Below are positions 34,818 to 42,955 of a stretch of 61,854 bases of DNA, one piece after another. The notes beneath the pieces are model-generated. The model ran no database searches, had not been told where the DNA came from, and saw only the letters and a list, made by a program, of their open reading frames with translations. Location of the stretch: contig CAYLNH010000009.1 in assembly GCA_964384625.1 (NCBI GenBank), positions 1-61,854 of the forward strand, written 5' to 3'. A program made the translations under genes and the position numbers. Numbering within the stretch: position 1 is the stretch's first letter; each line of letters starts with the position of its first letter. This DNA is from CAYLNH01 sp964384625 (GTDB lineage Bacteria; Verrucomicrobiota; Lentisphaeria; JABSQK01).

Positions 34818-35320
34818 CGAGTGTCTCCTTGGCACAGGCAGCGTCGCAGCTGCTGCACAAGCGTACCCTACCTTGCCAACGCCCTCTCTGCCAGCCGCTA
34901 CTTCGACTCCGGGCGCATATGTCACTTTCGTAGGCGTTTCCTGCCAACAACTGGCTCGATCCTACGACCCCAGGCGGTTTATCCGCCTGGTGAAGAAGTT
35001 CATTAGTGGCTGCAAGCCCTCACCCCTCACCCTGCTTTTCGGGCGCTGGGAAGCCGGCTTCCCAGCGCCCGAAAAGCAGGATCGTGGGACCGTCTCCTTC
35101 CCTGATGAACTCATTCACCGGGCCGACGAGCGACCCGGGGTCTTGAGAATCGAAACCAACATGCGCCGACAAGCCCAGCGACGGCTGGACTGGTGAACGT
35201 TCTGACGCTATGGTGCGGCTCTTGCCAACGCCAAGGGATGACCTACAGAACTGACATGCGCCCTTCGACTCCAACAAGAAATGCCGCATGGAGCCGAAGA
35301 CAGCCCAGAAGACGCGGGAC
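34818..35320. other. Intergenic region with a long palindrome
   Basis: About 500 bases between two minus-strand genes; no supported gene. The 50-base palindrome at 35031-35080 is its only clear feature. Confidence 0.5.
35031..35080. repeat. 50-base perfect palindrome
   Basis: The left arm 35031-35055 (begins CCTGCTTTTCGG, ends GGGAAGCC) is the exact reverse complement of 35056-35080, with no spacer or mismatch. It lies 240 bases beyond the 3' end of the sulfatase gene and has no T-tract on either side. Confidence 0.95.
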
Positions 35321-36622
35321 CTATTCATTGCAGTTGCCCATCTCCCGCGCCGGGAACTCGTCTCCGAGTTGCTCCAGCTTCTGCGCCAGTGCTGCGTGCA
35401 GTTTCTCGCGTTGACCGGCTGCCGCGGGATCGTCGATACGGTTGTCCATCTCGTAGGGGTCGCTTGCCAGATTAAACAGCTGACACGGGCCCTGCGTCAG
35501 GTAGCACGTGTACTTCCAATTGCCGAGGCGAATTGTGCGGAAGACGCTGTCCGGGGTTGCCGGAAAGAAAGTGCTCTCGTACTGCAGCAGGACGCTGTCG
35601 GCGCCGGCCTCTTTCGGATCGCGCAGGACGCGGCTCAGATCTTCGCCCTCGACGCCGTCCGGAATCGGCAGCCCCAAAACCCCCAACAGCGTCGGCATGA
35701 AATCGACCGCACTGATGAGTGCGTCACTCACCGTTCCGCCGGGCACCAGTTCGGGATAGCGGACCAGAAGCGGGATACAACTGGACTCTTCTTCCGGTCG
35801 CGATTTGCCGAGTCGCCCATGGCTGCCCATGAGATCGCCGTGATCCGAAAAGTACATCACCACCGTGTTGTCCAACTGGTCCATGTCCTCCAACTTCTGC
35901 AGGACGCGACCGACGTTGTCGTCCAGGTTCCTGATTTGCGCGTAGTACCCGCGCAGGACCTCCTTGAATCGTTCTGTGTGTTCGTTCTCGTGATCGAAGT
36001 TCTCCCGGAAATCCAGGGCGCGATCGGCATACATTGCCATGTAGGGCTCGGGCGCCTGGTTCGGCGGGTGCGGCGGTTCAATGGACATGACGTGGAACCA
36101 GGGCTGGTCGTCCGGCAGGGCGTCAAGCCATTCCAGGGTCAGGTCGGTCAGGCAGTCGGTCTGGTAGCCGTCGAACCATCGGAACGGGCCGGGGCCCGGG
36201 CCGGCCGCGTACATCGTGCGGAAAGGTTCATTCGAGTTCTCCCAGCCCTGCCAGACATCCCAGCCGGGACGGAAATAGGGCGACACGAAATGCGTCGGCC
36301 CGGCGCCGCCGGCCAGGTGCCACTTGCCGTGGTGGCAGGTGTGATAGCCGTGCCGGCGCAGGACCTCCGGCAACTCCGGCTGCATCGGCAGCAGAGGGCG
36401 GTGCAGTGAGATCACGCCATGAGTCGTGATATACTGGCCGGTGTACAGGTTCGCGCGGAACGGCGCACACAAGGGGGTGTTGGAATAGGCGCTGGTGAAC
36501 CGCATGCCCTCGGTTGCCAGCCGGTCCAGGTTCGGTGTTTCAACATTGGGATCGCCGGCACAGCCCAGGGCGTGCGCCCGATGCTGGTCCGAGAATATCC
36601 AGAGAACATTCGGTAAACTCAT
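35321..36622 (-). CDS. Type I sulfatase (formylglycine-dependent)
   Basis: 433 residues. The family start NVLWIFSDQHRAHALGCAG gives the metal-binding Asp12, and C52-A-P-F-R56 in LCAPFRANLYTGQ is the CxPxR sulfatase motif in which Cys becomes formylglycine. VMYFSDHGDLMGSHGRLGKS and the C-terminal RTIRLGNWKYTCYLTQGP complete the fold. No signal peptide: the protein starts directly at the domain, so it is probably cytoplasmic, or uses an upstream start (frame open to 36688). Substrate, a sulfated sugar or choline/phosphonate-like ester, cannot be told from sequence. A second, distinct sulfatase is at 60441-61772. Confidence 0.93.
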   Translation of the reverse strand: MSLPNVLWIFSDQHRAHALGCAGDPNVETPNLDRLATEGMRFTSAYSNTPLCAPFRANLYTGQYITTHGVISLHRPLLPMQPELPEVLRRHGYHTCHHGKWHLAGGAGPTHFVSPYFRPGWDVWQGWENSNEPFRTMYAAGPGPGPFRWFDGYQTDCLTDLTLEWLDALPDDQPWFHVMSIEPPHPPNQAPEPYMAMYADRALDFRENFDHENEHTERFKEVLRGYYAQIRNLDDNVGRVLQKLEDMDQLDNTVVMYFSDHGDLMGSHGRLGKSRPEEESSCIPLLVRYPELVPGGTVSDALISAVDFMPTLLGVLGLPIPDGVEGEDLSRVLRDPKEAGADSVLLQYESTFFPATPDSVFRTIRLGNWKYTCYLTQGPCQLFNLASDPYEMDNRIDDPAAAGQREKLHAALAQKLEQLGDEFPAREMGNCNE

Positions 36623-37129
36623 CACAAATCTCGCTTGTATCGATTCGCCACTCCCATCTACCGTGAGTTCAGTTTCGTGCTTGTCCACTCAAACCGGAGC
36701 GCAGTTCCCGGGGCGATACCCCCCCGGGCTACGCCGTACAAGGGCGTTGCCCTTGGTTCCGGCAGGGCACCTCCAGGGCGCGGAAACGCGACGAAACGGC
36801 TGAAACCGACAGTCCCATCCGGCGCGACGACGAAGAGTTCCGATGGCTGCCCCAAGCTCAGCTTTGGGTTTCTTCGCGGAGAGCAGGAATCGAGCCCACA
36901 GCCCTTTTCGCGGCAGGCGTAGCCAACGGATCATTGCCTCGACAGAGACGAACCCGCGGGCGGCAGGAAGGCGGCATGGGAAAGTGCACACGCCGTCCAT
37001 CACGGAGGCATCACTTCTGGGCAGACCGCCGTCCTTGCGTTGTCGGCTGCGTACGTGTAGACTTCTGCTGAGTCCGGTTCCGGAAATGAATGACGAACCC
37101 GTAGCCAATGACCAACCGCGTCACGACGT
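36623..37129. other. Intergenic region
   Basis: About 500 bases between divergent genes. No coding frame is convincing. It contains a small hairpin near 36850-36870 (CCCAAGC-TCA-GCTTTGGG with one bulge) and runs into the repeats at 37130-37184. Confidence 0.4.
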
Positions 37130-37165
37130 AGCCCCGACTCGCAAGAGGTCGGGGAGAAGACGGAT
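37130..37165. repeat. 36-base hairpin repeat, copy A
   Basis: Matches 45884-45919 with two mismatches. It folds as CCCCGAC...GTCGGGG and ends GAAGACGGAT. Its 3' arm contributes GGGGAG, the only good Shine-Dalgarno sequence near the following gene. Confidence 0.8.
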
Positions 37166-37184
37166 GACCAATGACCAATGACCA
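37164..37184 (+). repeat. Triple heptamer overlapping a start codon, with minimal upstream reading frame
   Basis: ATGACCA is repeated three times in tandem (37164, 37171, 37178). The third ATG starts the radical SAM gene. The first ATG has the best-spaced Shine-Dalgarno (GGGGAG, about seven bases) and would give a five-codon peptide MTNDQ ending at TGA 37179-37181, which overlaps the gene's ATG as ATGA. Confidence 0.75.
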
Positions 37185-38083
37185 GATTCGACCCCAGCTG
37201 GACCTTCTTCAGTATCGACGTTGAGGTCTCCGCCGTGTGTGACCTCGACTGTGCCATGTGCCCGCGCGACCGCATCACCAGGCCGCAGGATGTGATGGCG
37301 GCATCGACCTTTATGACGTTGGCCGAACAGGCCGCAGTGTTGTCTTCACGGCTCACGCTGTGCGGCATGGGCAACCCGCTGCTCAATCCGTTGTGGCCGG
37401 AATTTGTCCGGACCTACCACAACTACGGCGGACAGATCGGCCTGCTCGTACACGCCGCCGGGTTGACCGGCAAGAACTGCGGGCAGCTCGTTGACAGCTC
37501 GCCCGACTTCCTTGAAATCTCTTTCCCGTCCTGTACCGCTGCGGTTTTCGATCGACTCTGCCCGGGCTGTTCCTATGACCAGTGTCTCAGGCAGGTGCTG
37601 AACCTGGCCGACAGCCGCACTCGCCGATTTCCGCTGGTCATGACCAGTGTCGAAACCAGACTCAACCCGAACGAAGCCGCCGACAGCAAGGCGTTCTGGA
37701 AGGAACACGGGTTGACGTCACGGACCTATCGCTGTCACAGCCGCGGACAGAACCTGGAAGCCGCAGACCTGACGGTTGCCGTCGCCCGACCCGTCGAAAC
37801 CTGCGGGCTGTTTGCCATCCAGGCCTTTATCAACTGGGAGGGCAAGCTTCTCAGTTGCTGTCACGATCTCACCAACGCCACGGTGATCGGCGACGTCAAC
37901 GAAGACCGCCTGGAAGACCTGATGCAGCGTAAGGCCGAAATTCTCGCCGGCGGCATGCCCTACGACATCTGCGGCAACTGCGACGACAGCCGCGCCGGCC
38001 TGCCCGTCCCCGACCAACCCTACATCGCCGCCGGCAAGTCCCGCTCGAAGTTTCTCCGCCAATGGAGCCGAAGGTCTTCCTGA
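37178..38083 (+). CDS. Radical SAM protein with SPASM-like C-terminus
   Basis: 301 residues. The radical SAM cluster motif CDLDCAMCPR (C21, C25, C28) lies within an N-terminal SIDVEVSAVCDLDC segment typical of SPASM proteins. The C-terminal part has further cysteines (ETCGLFAIQAF, LLSCCHDLTN, ICGNCDDSRAG) that would bind one or two auxiliary 4Fe-4S clusters. SPASM enzymes modify peptides or sulfatases (anSME), so maturation of a nearby sulfatase is conceivable, but the motif context is closer to general SPASM proteins and the substrate is unknown. The start codon is embedded in a heptamer repeat. Confidence 0.85.
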   Translation: MTRFDPSWTFFSIDVEVSAVCDLDCAMCPRDRITRPQDVMAASTFMTLAEQAAVLSSRLTLCGMGNPLLNPLWPEFVRTYHNYGGQIGLLVHAAGLTGKNCGQLVDSSPDFLEISFPSCTAAVFDRLCPGCSYDQCLRQVLNLADSRTRRFPLVMTSVETRLNPNEAADSKAFWKEHGLTSRTYRCHSRGQNLEAADLTVAVARPVETCGLFAIQAFINWEGKLLSCCHDLTNATVIGDVNEDRLEDLMQRKAEILAGGMPYDICGNCDDSRAGLPVPDQPYIAAGKSRSKFLRQWSRRSS

Positions 38084-38122
38084 CATCCCCGCGAGGCCGG
38101 CGCGAGGGCGCCGCTTGAGACA

Positions 38123-40105
38123 TTACCGGCGTGGCTTGCGAGCCGGCCGAAGGTTGAACTTGAACTCCGTCAACGCCATGGTCAGGCGCGGATGTGGATC
38201 GCCGTCGAGGAAGAGCTGAGCCTGCTTGCTGTAGTAACGGAGGTCTTTCCCGGTGGGCGGCGCCATGCCGCTGGCCATAAGATTGTCCTCGCGGCCGAGG
38301 ATCTGCAGCATCCGATGGGCGCGATCCAGGACCGACTTGTTCTGCGTGCGTTTGCCGATGGTGACCAGGGCCCAGCCGGCGGAAATGCGGACCTCGCTGG
38401 AGTCGAAGGTCGGCGGCATCATGGGGATCTTGACCACGGGCCGGGAGATCTGGGCGTCGAGCCGTTTGTAGACGGCTTTGCCGGGGTCCTTGAGCCGGCT
38501 CAACCCCCAGCAGGCGGCAACCCGGTCTCTGGCGCTCAGGAATTCCGGCGGTTTCTTGGCGTAATTGGTTCGCTCGAGCACTTTGAGAAACGTTCCGGCG
38601 AAGCTCTCCTGGTGAATCAGTCCCAACGAGATATTGGCCGCCCAGCGGACGTCGGCGTCGGTGTCGTTCAGCGTATACTTGATGATCCGGTCATGCCCTT
38701 TCCTGAGCTTCAGCCTGCCGACGGCTTCGCCGACACTGGTACGGACATCCGGCGCTTCGCTCTCCGCGAATCCGAGAATGGTGTCTTCCGCGGCGGCATG
38801 GCCGGCGGCAATGAGAGCGCGGATCGCGGCAGCCTGGTTGAGGTCGCGTGATTCCCCTTGGAGCCGGGCCTCGATCTGCGGACCGTAGCGTTTGCTGTCC
38901 AGCGCCGCCAGAACCAGGAAGGTATTGTAACGGGTGTCCTCATTCGCATGGTTGATGTGCGTGCCGATTTCGGCATCGACGGGGTACTTGCCGGCCATCG
39001 CAATGAGGCTTTTGCGGGCGGCAATCCGGGTCAACGGACTGCGGCGGTCGCCGGTGAGCACAATCAGTTGGTCGAAGGCCTGCACCACCGGGAAGAAACG
39101 CAGTGCCCCCGCCGCTTCGAGACGGACGTTAGGCCGTTTGTCTTTGGCGAGTGCGAGCAACTGCGGCAGCCGATCCTTCAAGGCCAGCCGGCCGATGGCG
39201 GCAGCGGTTTCGGCCCGGACGCTGCTCAGCGTGTCGCGGGACAGAGTCTCCAGAACGGCGCGGGCGAGCTCCGGCGACAGCCGGTTGCGGCACGATTGCG
39301 CCAGGGCCAGACGCAGGGCCGGCTTGCCCTGCCGGCACCAGGTCAGGACCTGCTCACGGTGCTGCGTGAGTTCGGCAAACCGATAGAGCGCGGGCGTGAT
39401 AACCGCGAGTTCATCGGCGTTCAGCTTGCGTTTTATCACCGGCTGCCAGACGGCGAAGGTGCTCTTCTTTGCGTTGGCCGCCGCGGCGCGATAGAGTTCC
39501 AGTCGCACCAGCTTCTCCTTCTCTTTGCCGGCGAGGTCCAGGAGGAGCTTGACGTCGGCATACGTCTGCAGTGCATAGAGTTTGGCCGCAGCGAAACGCT
39601 GACGTTTTACTTTGCCGGTTAACCGCGGCACAAGCACGTCGGCAGCGAGTTTGCCGTGCAATGCAGCCAGAGCGAGCAGGTAATCGCTGACAACCTGGGC
39701 GTCGGTTTCCTGTCTCAACCCGGCGACAAGCAGGGGAATGGCGGTGCGACTGCGGCAAATGGCGAGGAACGAAACGGTATTGGCCCGCTCCAGCGGGTTC
39801 TCACGGGTGTCGAGGATGTACTTCTGGAGGTCCACAGCTCGATCAGGCGTGTGCTGCGGCATCTCCAGCGAGAAGAACTCCTCCGCCGTGATCGGGCGCG
39901 TGGGCCAGGCGTCGAGAATGAACGGGTAGAAAACCGGACCCGGATCCAGCGAGTCGTATTCGTTGTCGCTGAGTTCCTGGAAGTAGGTGCGATCCGGGTT
40001 GATGATCTTCTTGAACTTGAAGAAGCCCGGCGGAAAGGGATCCTGCGCCCGAACCGCAACAACGGCCGGAAACAGGGCCAGCAAACAAAATAAACGCTTG
40101 ATCAA
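38123..40105 (-). CDS. Secreted HEAT-repeat protein
   Basis: 660 residues. A signal peptide (MIKRLFCLLALFPAVVAVRAQ) is followed by a short unique region and then HEAT-like helical repeats across most of the chain: ARAVLETLSRDTLSSVRAET, LPQLLALAKDKRPNVRLEAA, DTILGFAESEAPDVRTSVGE, RIIKYTLNDTDADVRWAANI. Such solenoids bind proteins; no catalytic motif is visible. Its partner is unknown. It is convergent with the radical SAM gene, 39 bases apart. Confidence 0.85.
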   Translation of the reverse strand: MIKRLFCLLALFPAVVAVRAQDPFPPGFFKFKKIINPDRTYFQELSDNEYDSLDPGPVFYPFILDAWPTRPITAEEFFSLEMPQHTPDRAVDLQKYILDTRENPLERANTVSFLAICRSRTAIPLLVAGLRQETDAQVVSDYLLALAALHGKLAADVLVPRLTGKVKRQRFAAAKLYALQTYADVKLLLDLAGKEKEKLVRLELYRAAAANAKKSTFAVWQPVIKRKLNADELAVITPALYRFAELTQHREQVLTWCRQGKPALRLALAQSCRNRLSPELARAVLETLSRDTLSSVRAETAAAIGRLALKDRLPQLLALAKDKRPNVRLEAAGALRFFPVVQAFDQLIVLTGDRRSPLTRIAARKSLIAMAGKYPVDAEIGTHINHANEDTRYNTFLVLAALDSKRYGPQIEARLQGESRDLNQAAAIRALIAAGHAAAEDTILGFAESEAPDVRTSVGEAVGRLKLRKGHDRIIKYTLNDTDADVRWAANISLGLIHQESFAGTFLKVLERTNYAKKPPEFLSARDRVAACWGLSRLKDPGKAVYKRLDAQISRPVVKIPMMPPTFDSSEVRISAGWALVTIGKRTQNKSVLDRAHRMLQILGREDNLMASGMAPPTGKDLRYYSKQAQLFLDGDPHPRLTMALTEFKFNLRPARKPRR

Positions 40106-40549
40106 GGGGCAGTCCTCTGGGCTGAACGCGAGTTCGTTGACAATACTCTGAACCGGAGCGAAATCAACTGTCCGATCAGCGCGGTCGGCGCGGCGGAACG
40201 ACCGGGATGTCCGTGATCGACGGCGTATCTTTCTTGAAGTGCTGCCGGACAGCCGGACCCAACGTGCGGCATTTTGCCGTCAACGCCATGCCGCTCGAGT
40301 GCCGCATGCCGACGGCGCCGCAGACAACCGGCCCGACATGGGCTTTGACGATATGGCGGCAATCGGCGTCGCGCGCCTGTAGCCACAGCCTCCGCGAAAC
40401 GTCTTCTGGAGCCCCCCGCGGCCTTACGCCGCGGATGGATAAGTTGTTCAGATCCAAGTTCGTTACCGCCTCAAACAACGAACATGCTCGTACCGCTGTT
40501 GAGGAGGTCGGGACCGGTGGGGTGGCCTCTCCTGATCAAACAACGTACT
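40106..40549. other. Non-coding region upstream of the structured block
   Basis: About 440 bases. Open frames here are short and have no recognisable products. I see no RNA gene. It presumably includes the promoter of the HEAT-repeat gene. Confidence 0.35.
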
Positions 40550-40578
40550 CCCCCGGCAGACAAGCTAACGGGGGTTTT
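40550..40578 (+). terminator. Terminator-like hairpin
   Basis: CCCCCG (40550-40555) pairs with CGGGGG (40569-40574), followed by TTTTC. It reads as a plus-strand terminator although no plus-strand gene ends here, so it may belong to an unrecognised transcript or be coincidental. Confidence 0.35.
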
Positions 40579-40622
40579 CTCGGAATGGGACACTGGAATT
40601 GCAGAAGCTTGAGACTCAGTAT

Positions 40623-40730
40623 CCCCGGCAATCCTTCCCGCGGCAGGTGGAGCTATATCTGCCGCGGAACGTGAGCCGTGGGCCGACAAGATGGTCTCGG
40701 CGGAAGTCTTTCCGCCACGGATTGCCGGGG
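40623..40730. other. Multi-helix structured block (candidate structured RNA or folded-DNA element)
   Basis: A 12-bp perfect closing stem pairs 40623-40634 with 40719-40730. Inside it are: an 11-bp stem with one bulge (40635-40646 with 40659-40669); a 4-bp stem 40678-40681 with 40715-40718; and within that two adjacent hairpins, CCGA/TCGG (40683-40686 with 40697-40700) and CGGAA/TTCCG (40701-40705 with 40710-40714). Most bases are paired. On either side, and on to 40996, further hairpins follow (for example TGTGCTGCAGCACA near 40764 and CCCCGCAAAGCGGGG near 40858). Confidence 0.6.
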
Positions 40731-40909
40731 GTTCGCGGCTCGCGGCAGGCGGTGGAATGGGCGTGTGCTGCAGCACATGACCATTTCGCCAACGCCCCCC
40801 CCGAGCCCGAAAACGGGCAACTCGGAGAGCGGGTCCAAGCATCCGGCCAAGGCGGGACCCCGCAAAGCGGGGCAAGCACGAAATTTATCCCGCCAAGACG
40901 GGACACGAT

Positions 40910-40998
40910 GCTCGCATCGCTTATTCGGCACCGTCTGGCCGGACCGGCGCCTGGCCTCCGTCTCTGGCTGGAAAACGTACGCCGAGCCCATCTAGATG
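40910..40998 (+). repeat. Dispersed repeat, copy 1 (end of hairpin-rich element)
   Basis: About 87 bases that recur in inverted orientation at 61769-61854 with four mismatches. Similarity stops just after TCTAGA here. Three of the four differences would change an amino acid if read in the longest frame, arguing against a coding sequence. Confidence 0.9.
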
Positions 40999-40999
40999 G

Positions 41000-41040
41000 C
41001 GAAGAAGAAACCCGGCGGCCGGATACCGGCCGCCGGGTTG
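41000..41040 (-). terminator. Rho-independent terminator of the VWA gene
   Basis: A 14-bp perfect stem (41009-41022 with 41026-41039, three-base loop) is followed on the minus strand by TTTCTTCTTC. It lies about 40 bases beyond the minus-strand stop at 41081. Confidence 0.8.
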
Positions 41041-41080
41041 TGCCACATCCCCCGTGAATGGGAGTGGGAGAGGAGAGAGA

Positions 41081-42217
41081 CTATTTGAAGGTGAAGTTCT
41101 TTTTCACCGCTTGTTTCTTCAACGATTCGACCATCGCTTCATCCAGCGACTTCTCTTTGCGGTCTTTTGCGCGCTTCTTCATCTCGGCGGCGATGTATGT
41201 CTTGCGCGCTTCGGAGAGCTCCAGGATCTGCTGCTGGATCTTCTCACGTTTCGCCGCCTGTTCTTTGACGTATTTCTCGCGCTCCGCCGGGGTCATCTTG
41301 CGCATGTTCTCCGGCAGTTCTTCCGCCTTTATCTTTTTGAGATCGACCTTGCCCTTTTTCTCGGCATCCACCAGATCCCAGCTTTCGTTACTGTAGAATC
41401 CGCCGGCCTTGGTCTGCGCCCGGGCAACCGCGGCGGACGGCGCCATCTTCCTGGCGTTGGCGTCCTGTTCCATCTGCATCGCAGCCCGCTTTTTGCCGCG
41501 CCGGCCGTAGCCGATGTAGGTTGTGTTCAGTTGCGCATTCAACTCGGCGATCTTCTTGTCCTGCGGCGCATTGATTCGGGCGACCGCTTTGTTGTGATCG
41601 ATGCTGACATAGCTGCCGTCGGCCAGCAAAGCGCCGTGTTTCCACTTGCCCTGAACGCCGACCTCATAATTGCCGCAGTGAATCGTGTTCACGACGATCC
41701 CATTCTGAATCGCGCCCTTACAGGCGTCGATGTACGATACCTTGCCTTGCGTGAACGGTTCGTTGCCGGCGATGAAGATCGCCTTGAGATCGCGGTTGTC
41801 TTTGCTCCATTGCAAGCCGCCGACCGCGTCCTTGATCACCCAGCCGCAGTATTCCTCGCCGCCGTTGGTGCGCAGAGCAAACAGCTCTTTTGAGACTTTG
41901 TCCAGATCGTCGGTCAACGGCACGATCTGGCGGATGTAGCCTTCGTCGCCACGCAACGAGCTCTTGCCGTATTCATAGACACTGACCTGCAGTACCGGGC
42001 GGACGCCGCCGCGTCTGGCGGTGGCGAATTCATTGACCACATTCCAGAGGTGGGCTTTGGCCTGGTCGATCAGTCCGGACATGCTGCCGCTGGTGTCGAG
42101 CAGGATGGCAATCTGGATTTTCGGCCGTTGTACCGGCGCAATCTTCCCGGCGTCGGCGCGCAACAGGCCGGGCGTGATCAGCAGGGCGGGCAGGAGGATG
42201 GTAAGCAGGCGTTTCAT
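41081..42217 (-). CDS. Secreted von Willebrand factor type A (VWA) domain protein
   Basis: 378 residues. ATG 42217 has GGGAGA upstream and begins a signal peptide (MKRLLTILLPALLITPGLLRA). The VWA domain carries an intact metal-ion-dependent adhesion site, DTSGSMSG, with later LPT-type Thr/Asp positions in IVPLTDDLDKV and AIFIAGNEPFTQG. From about residue 215 the chain is helical and charged (MTPAEREKYVKEQAAKREKI), likely coiled coil. Probably binds a protein partner in the periplasm. A strong terminator follows it. Confidence 0.9.
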   Translation of the reverse strand: MKRLLTILLPALLITPGLLRADAGKIAPVQRPKIQIAILLDTSGSMSGLIDQAKAHLWNVVNEFATARRGGVRPVLQVSVYEYGKSSLRGDEGYIRQIVPLTDDLDKVSKELFALRTNGGEEYCGWVIKDAVGGLQWSKDNRDLKAIFIAGNEPFTQGKVSYIDACKGAIQNGIVVNTIHCGNYEVGVQGKWKHGALLADGSYVSIDHNKAVARINAPQDKKIAELNAQLNTTYIGYGRRGKKRAAMQMEQDANARKMAPSAAVARAQTKAGGFYSNESWDLVDAEKKGKVDLKKIKAEELPENMRKMTPAEREKYVKEQAAKREKIQQQILELSEARKTYIAAEMKKRAKDRKEKSLDEAMVESLKKQAVKKNFTFK

Positions 42218-42481
42218 GTTCTTGGTCTCCCATGTAGGTTTCATTGATCAGACGCTGCACCGCGGTTGTTCTTAGAGCGGTCGATCCGGAATGCTTGAGA
42301 AACAATGGCCTTGATCGCGGCAGCAGATGTAAATGACCTGTAAAGCCGGGGTAAAACACGTGTAACGCCGCGCCATGAAAGAACGCCGGGCGTCCGGCGT
42401 CTACGCCACCACCCTTCAAGTCATGCCGGCGGCGCGAGGCTCCCTGAGCCGACCGCGTTCCGTGAACGGTTTCGACGGGTA
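42218..42481. other. Intergenic region
   Basis: 264 bases between the VWA gene start and the tRNA-like gene. No gene or clear signal beyond the expected promoters. Confidence 0.35.
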
Positions 42482-42555
42482 CCAAGGATAGCTCAGTTGG
42501 GTAGAGCATCGGACTGTAAATCCGACGGTCGCAGGTTCGATTCCTGCTCCCTCGA
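42482..42555 (+). tRNA. tRNA-Tyr-like gene (anticodon GUA, short variable arm)
   Basis: The D arm GCTC...GAGC, anticodon arm TCGGA-CTGTAAA-TCCGA (anticodon GTA), five-base variable loop and T arm GCAGG-TTCGATT-CCTGC are all intact. The acceptor stem CCAAGGA/TCCCTCG has two mismatches (positions 2-71 and 4-69), and CCA is not encoded. Bacterial tRNA-Tyr normally has a long variable arm, so this class I form is odd: it may be a divergent functional tRNA or a decayed copy. A GTGGT/ACCAC hairpin follows directly. Confidence 0.6.
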
Positions 42556-42955
42556 GTGGTCTGAAAAACCACGCTGCCATTGGACGGCAACACGCAGGGC
42601 CGGATGAGAAGGGCAGATGCGGTGTCCGCCGGGATTGGGATGAACTCCTCCTGCGGGAGGGGGACGTCGCTTCCCGGCAGCGTGGCTGACTGCCATGCAG
42701 CGCGCGGATACCGTCGCCTTCAGAAGTCGGGACACCGGCTGCCGGACGGCACACCGGCCGCAATTGCGGCCGGGACGTGGCGTTCTGCCGCCGGAGCGAA
42801 CGATGGCGAAGGCGACTCAAGCGGCGTTCCGCAGTCGAAACGTGACAACGCAGATGACCCTTCTCTGAAGGTCTTTTTCGACAGATTTTCTCATCACGTC
42901 CGGCAAGTGCCGGACAGGAACAACACCAGACCGGGCAACCGGGAAAGGAAGGAAC
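42556..42955. other. Intergenic region downstream of the tRNA-like gene
   Basis: 400 bases with no supported gene. It starts with a small hairpin (42557-42573) and ends with the strong ribosome-binding site AAGGAAGGA of the next gene. Confidence 0.4.

Noticed and set aside
36845..36880. Hairpin followed by TTTCTTC as a plus-strand terminator
   Set aside because: The stem has a bulge and no plus-strand gene precedes it.
40653..40991. Open frame MGSAYVFQP... shared by both copies of the dispersed repeat
   Set aside because: Three of four differences between the copies would change amino acids, and the region is full of hairpins; it behaves as a non-coding repeat.
42460..42480. GGTTTCGACGGG resembling the start of a tmRNA
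   Set aside because: No tmRNA reading frame or 3' half with a matching T arm follows; the downstream structure is a tRNA-Tyr-like gene.
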